Source: Paenibacillus faecis (lineage in GTDB: Bacteria; Bacillota; Bacilli; Paenibacillales; Paenibacillaceae). From it: a stretch of DNA of 64,000 bases. The stretch is taken from contig NZ_VSDO01000002.1 in assembly GCF_008084145.1 (NCBI RefSeq), forward strand, positions 1,054,001 through 1,118,000. The letters are read 5' to 3'. The position numbers were made by a program, and so were the translations under genes. A model generated the notes under the pieces. The model saw only the letters and a program-made list of their open reading frames with translations. It was not told the DNA's origin and made no database searches. Of the stretch, positions 61,628-64,000 are shown one piece after another (within the stretch, counting starts at the first letter, position 1; each line of letters opens with the position of its first letter).

Positions 61628-61777
61628 TTGGAGTTGATCCGCAAAATTGAAGAACTCCGGTCTGAATTGAATAAACTCGCTGTGTATAAACGCCTGGCCG
61701 ACCGGGAATTGGTCAGTCTGAGTCAGAAGCTTGACCGGCTGCTGAATGAGTTTCAAAAGGACCAGCAAGCGAAATAA
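61628..61777 (+). CDS. Spo0E-like aspartyl-phosphate phosphatase
   Basis: A 49-residue two-helix protein, starting at TTG 61628 with AGGAG at 61615-61619. It reads MELIRKIEELRSELNKLAVY, then SLSQKLDRLLNEFQ, with the Spo0E SQxLDxLLN signature. Spo0E-like proteins remove phosphate from Spo0A-P and delay sporulation. It is shorter than Spo0E (85 residues) but typical of Spo0E-like paralogues. It is probably monocistronic, as a hairpin follows. It supports a spore-forming Bacillales host. Confidence 0.8.
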   Translation: MELIRKIEELRSELNKLAVYKRLADRELVSLSQKLDRLLNEFQKDQQAK

Positions 61778-61785
61778 GCAGGCAA

Positions 61786-61811
61786 AGGGAGTCCGCGTTT
61801 TGCGGCTCCCT
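61786..61811 (+). terminator. Terminator-like hairpin after the Spo0E-like gene
   Basis: GGGAGTCCGC / GCGGCTCCC around GTTTT (61787-61796 and 61802-61810), followed by TGCTTC. The T-tract is poor, and it may also end the convergent gene. Confidence 0.6.
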
Positions 61812-61850
61812 GCTTCATGGATAAAGTGCCGTTGCAGCTAGCCCGGATCA

Positions 61851-63038
61851 CTATTCGCCGCGATTCTTGACGGCGGAAGAGAAACGGTCGAGCGCTTCCT
61901 TCAGGAGATCCTGCGGACAGGCCAGGTTGATTCGCAGGAAGCCTTCGCCGTTCCTGCCGTACAGCGAGCCCTCGTTGAAAGCGATTTTGGCTTCCTTGTA
62001 CATGAGTCGTTTAAGTTCCGCGGAAGAGAGACTCAGCTTCCGGCAATCCACCCACAGCAGGTAGGTGCCTTCGGACGGGACCGGGGTCAGCTCGGGAAGG
62101 TGCTCGTCCAAATACCGGACGGCAAACTCCTGGTTCGCTTTTACATAGCCGAGCAGCGCGTCCAGCCAATCCTCGCTTTCGTTGTACGCCGCCATCGTGG
62201 CGGACGGGCCGAAAAAGTTGACGGATCCGATGCCCAAAGCCTCGATCATCCGATCGAACTTTCGTTTTAGCTCCCGGTTGGAAATGACGGTAAACGAGGT
62301 TTGCAGCCCCGGGATGTTAAAGGTTTTGGAAGGGGCCAGACAGGTGACCGTTCTTTCGGCAAAAGCTTCGGAAAGGGAAGCGAAAGGAAAGTGACGATGC
62401 TCCGGCAATACCAAATCGCAATGAATCTCGTCGGCGACGACTTTGACATCGTATTTCACGCAAAGATCGCCGAGACGTACCAGTTCTTCCTTCGTCCAAA
62501 CCCGGCCGCCCGGATTTTGCGGGCTGCACAGCAGCAGCAGCTTGGCGCCATCCTTCATCAGCTCTTCCAGCCGGTCGTAATCCATCTCATACCGGTTTTC
62601 CTTCAACAGCAGCGGGCTCTCCGCCAGTTTTCGTCCGTTCTTCAGAATCACGTCGTAAAAAGGGTTATAGACCGGGGACTGCAGAATCACCGCGTCTCCA
62701 GGTTCGGTTAGCGACTGTACGGCGATGCTGAGTGAAGGAACAACGCCGGGAGAATCGGTCAACCATGCGGCATCGATGTCCCAATGGTGTCGTCGCCGGA
62801 ACCAGCCCGTAATCGCCTGCACATATTCTTCGGTTCGGATCGTGTACCCGTAGATCGCTTGGGCGGCTCGTTCGTTTACCGCGCGTACGATCGCCGGGGC
62901 GCATTTGAAATCCATATCGGCTACCCACAAGGGAAGGACTTCGGGATCCCCGAACAGATTCTCCCCCTGGTCCCATTTATAAGACAGCGTCCCCCGGCGC
63001 AGGGTGCGTTCGTTGAAGTCATGACTCATCGGTTGCAT
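61851..63038 (-). CDS. MalY/PatB-family PLP-dependent aminotransferase or C-S lyase
   Basis: A 395-residue fold-type I PLP enzyme: N-terminal LSYKWDQGENLFGDPEVLPL and LWVADMDFKCAPAIVRAVNE, then SPVYNPFYDVILKNGR, VVADEIHCDLVL and the PLP-binding Lys in LAPSKTFNIPGLQ. MalY/PatB enzymes cleave cystathionine to homocysteine or act as aminotransferases. Start: ATG 63038 or 63029, both downstream of AAAGGATG; the latter gives MSHDFNERTLRRG. On the minus strand it follows the carbonic anhydrase gene with a terminator between them. Confidence 0.85.
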   Translation of the reverse strand: MQPMSHDFNERTLRRGTLSYKWDQGENLFGDPEVLPLWVADMDFKCAPAIVRAVNERAAQAIYGYTIRTEEYVQAITGWFRRRHHWDIDAAWLTDSPGVVPSLSIAVQSLTEPGDAVILQSPVYNPFYDVILKNGRKLAESPLLLKENRYEMDYDRLEELMKDGAKLLLLCSPQNPGGRVWTKEELVRLGDLCVKYDVKVVADEIHCDLVLPEHRHFPFASLSEAFAERTVTCLAPSKTFNIPGLQTSFTVISNRELKRKFDRMIEALGIGSVNFFGPSATMAAYNESEDWLDALLGYVKANQEFAVRYLDEHLPELTPVPSEGTYLLWVDCRKLSLSSAELKRLMYKEAKIAFNEGSLYGRNGEGFLRINLACPQDLLKEALDRFSSAVKNRGE

Positions 63039-63058
63039 ACATCCTTTCGAAGGTTGGT

Positions 63059-63090
63059 AAAAAAGGACGCGAACCAGACTCTGGTCCGCG
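63059..63090 (-). terminator. Terminator after the carbonic anhydrase gene
   Basis: On the minus strand CGCGGACCAG / CTGGTTCGCG (63090-63081, 63077-63068) is followed by TCCTTTTTTA. It separates the carbonic anhydrase from the MalY-like gene. Confidence 0.75.
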
Positions 63091-63111
63091 CCAAACCGTA
63101 AATGATGTTTG

Positions 63112-63675
63112 TTATGAGTTGTAACCGTCCACGACAAGCTCAAGCTCTCCGGTAGTGGAGTCGATGAGCATGCCGTGAACCGGTACTTGGGGGGGAAGCA
63201 GTGGATGATTTTTCACAATCTCCACAGTATGAATTACCCCTTCTTTTTCGTTATTAAACCCGCGAAGCCATTTTCTAAGTTTGATCCCCGAGTTCTCCAG
63301 CGTGCTCAGCACGTCCTGGGAAATGCCGCGTTCCTTCATGGAATCGATCATGCGCTCGGAATTCAGCGCGGCCATCCCGCACCCCGTGTGGCCTATAATG
63401 TAGACCTCCTGGGCTTTTAGCTCGTAAATGGCCACGAGCAGACTCCGCATGACGCTCCCGAACGGCTGGGAAATGACGGCGCCCGCGTTTTTGATGATCT
63501 TGGCGTCGCCGTTGCGCAAGTTCATGGCTCTGGGAAGGAGCTCGACCAGCCGGGTGTCCATGCAGGTGACAATGACCATTTTTTTCTCCGGAAACTTGTC
63601 CGTAATATAGGCCTCATAATCTTTGTTAGCTACGAATGTGCGATTGTACTCCAGAATGGATTGAAGCTGACTCAT
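63112..63675 (-). CDS. Beta-class carbonic anhydrase
   Basis: A 187-residue zinc enzyme that hydrates CO2 to bicarbonate. The zinc ligands are Cys38 in TCMDTRL (with Asp40 and Arg42), His96 and Cys99 in IGHTGCG. The arrangement matches the YtiB-like beta-CA of Bacilli. The start at 63675 has GAGGAAG upstream. It lies between the terminator above and the YqkB-like gene and is probably monocistronic. Confidence 0.9.
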   Translation of the reverse strand: MSQLQSILEYNRTFVANKDYEAYITDKFPEKKMVIVTCMDTRLVELLPRAMNLRNGDAKIIKNAGAVISQPFGSVMRSLLVAIYELKAQEVYIIGHTGCGMAALNSERMIDSMKERGISQDVLSTLENSGIKLRKWLRGFNNEKEGVIHTVEIVKNHPLLPPQVPVHGMLIDSTTGELELVVDGYNS

Positions 63676-63706
63676 CGCTGATCTTCCTCCTTTGCGAGTG
63701 TGAATT

Positions 63707-64000
63707 TTACGGTAGTCGGCGGTCTATGAGCCGGAGGTTCGACTTATAAAACTGCGAGACGCCGTCCAAGCGGAAGGTTCCCCCGCTTTCCTCGGCGGTC
63801 AGCATCAGCCGCTCCTCAAAAAACACGGCCTGCATCCGGTCGATGGAAAAGGGAAAGGCGTCATTTTCCATGGGCATGTCATAAGGTCCGGGCTCATCGG
63901 CGATCTGCAGACTGGGGACGCCGCTCATCCCGCAGCCGCAATTCTCCGTATCGTAGACCAAGCGCATCAAGCCGGGCCGGTCGCCGATCGCCTCACGAAT
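63707..64000 (-). CDS. Iron-sulfur cluster biosynthesis-family protein (YqkB-like), partial
   Basis: The C-terminal part of a HesB-like protein that runs off the right edge of the window. From the edge it reads REAIGDRPGLMRLVYDTENC, then GCGMSGVPSLQIADEPGPYD and an acidic C-terminal half (AVFFEERLMLTAEESGG). The CxCxMSG cysteines are the expected Fe-S or metal ligands. YqkB-like proteins have about 105-110 residues, so only a short N-terminal part is missing. The ATG at 63970 is internal, because the frame continues upstream without a stop. Confidence 0.75.
   Translation of the reverse strand: MREAIGDRPGLMRLVYDTENCGCGMSGVPSLQIADEPGPYDMPMENDAFPFSIDRMQAVFFEERLMLTAEESGGTFRLDGVSQFYKSNLRLIDRRLP

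Overview
The window looks like a chromosomal segment of a Gram-positive, spore-forming Bacillales member, most likely Paenibacillus or a close relative. The reasons are a Spo0E-like phosphatase gene, YesM/YesN-type two-component pairs (Cache-HAMP-His_kinase sensor with AraC-type response regulator) embedded in Lpl-type sugar ABC operons, an ECF sigma/DUF4179 pair, strong AGGAGG-like ribosome binding sites, and moderately high G+C from about 16 kb onward. I see no rRNA, tRNA, CRISPR array, transposase or phage structural gene.

Layout. 1-16.9 kb is a variable, partly AT-rich accessory zone. It holds a truncated MalT-like LuxR regulator, small lipoproteins, a run of small AT-rich unknown genes (3.3-6.0 kb), an exported protein with a polymorphic-toxin-like C-terminus beside a possible immunity gene (6.3-7.4 kb), and many small enzymes (VOC, Nudix, DJ-1, nucleotidyltransferase, YrzF-like kinase). 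At least eight of the genes here are broken or reduced to fragments. 17-34 kb holds ordinary housekeeping and stress loci: an epoxide hydrolase divergent from an AraC regulator with a shared perfect inverted repeat; a minus-strand cluster (lipoprotein, WYL regulator, DinB, YdeI, EamA exporter with an attenuated leader); MarR plus a VOC/TPR gene; ECF sigma, anti-sigma and a third exported protein; a 1045-residue double kinase; and a FusB-like EF-G-binding protein. 34.4-35 kb has a possible stand-alone caspase/CHAT-fold protein.

35-45 kb is a complete sugar-utilisation operon: LacI regulator, sensor kinase, AraC-type response regulator, two permeases, solute-binding lipoprotein and an intracellular GH32-type beta-fructosidase. 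LacI-type operators (core GAAACGTTTC) lie before lacI and again before the kinase gene. An SgrR-like regulator follows. 48.8-59 kb is a second sugar system: binding protein, two permeases, response regulator, sensor kinase, and a large secreted DUF5695/discoidin-like protein. Each system appears to sense an extracellular saccharide, import oligosaccharides and cleave them outside (second system) or inside (first system). 59.1-64 kb has an ABC-F protein behind a leader with a 31-codon upstream ORF and a terminator, then Spo0E-like, MalY/PatB-like, beta-carbonic anhydrase and the end of an iron-sulfur (YqkB-like) gene.

The most unusual feature is a family of about 190-bp intergenic elements present three times (about 19.37, 47.25 and 61.18 kb). 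Each has four palindromic units related to CCTGCAGATTTGCAGG, spaced 50, 61 and 50 bp (51, 61, 50 in one copy). The first two units are inverted relative to the last two, so the element is symmetric. I know of no name for it.
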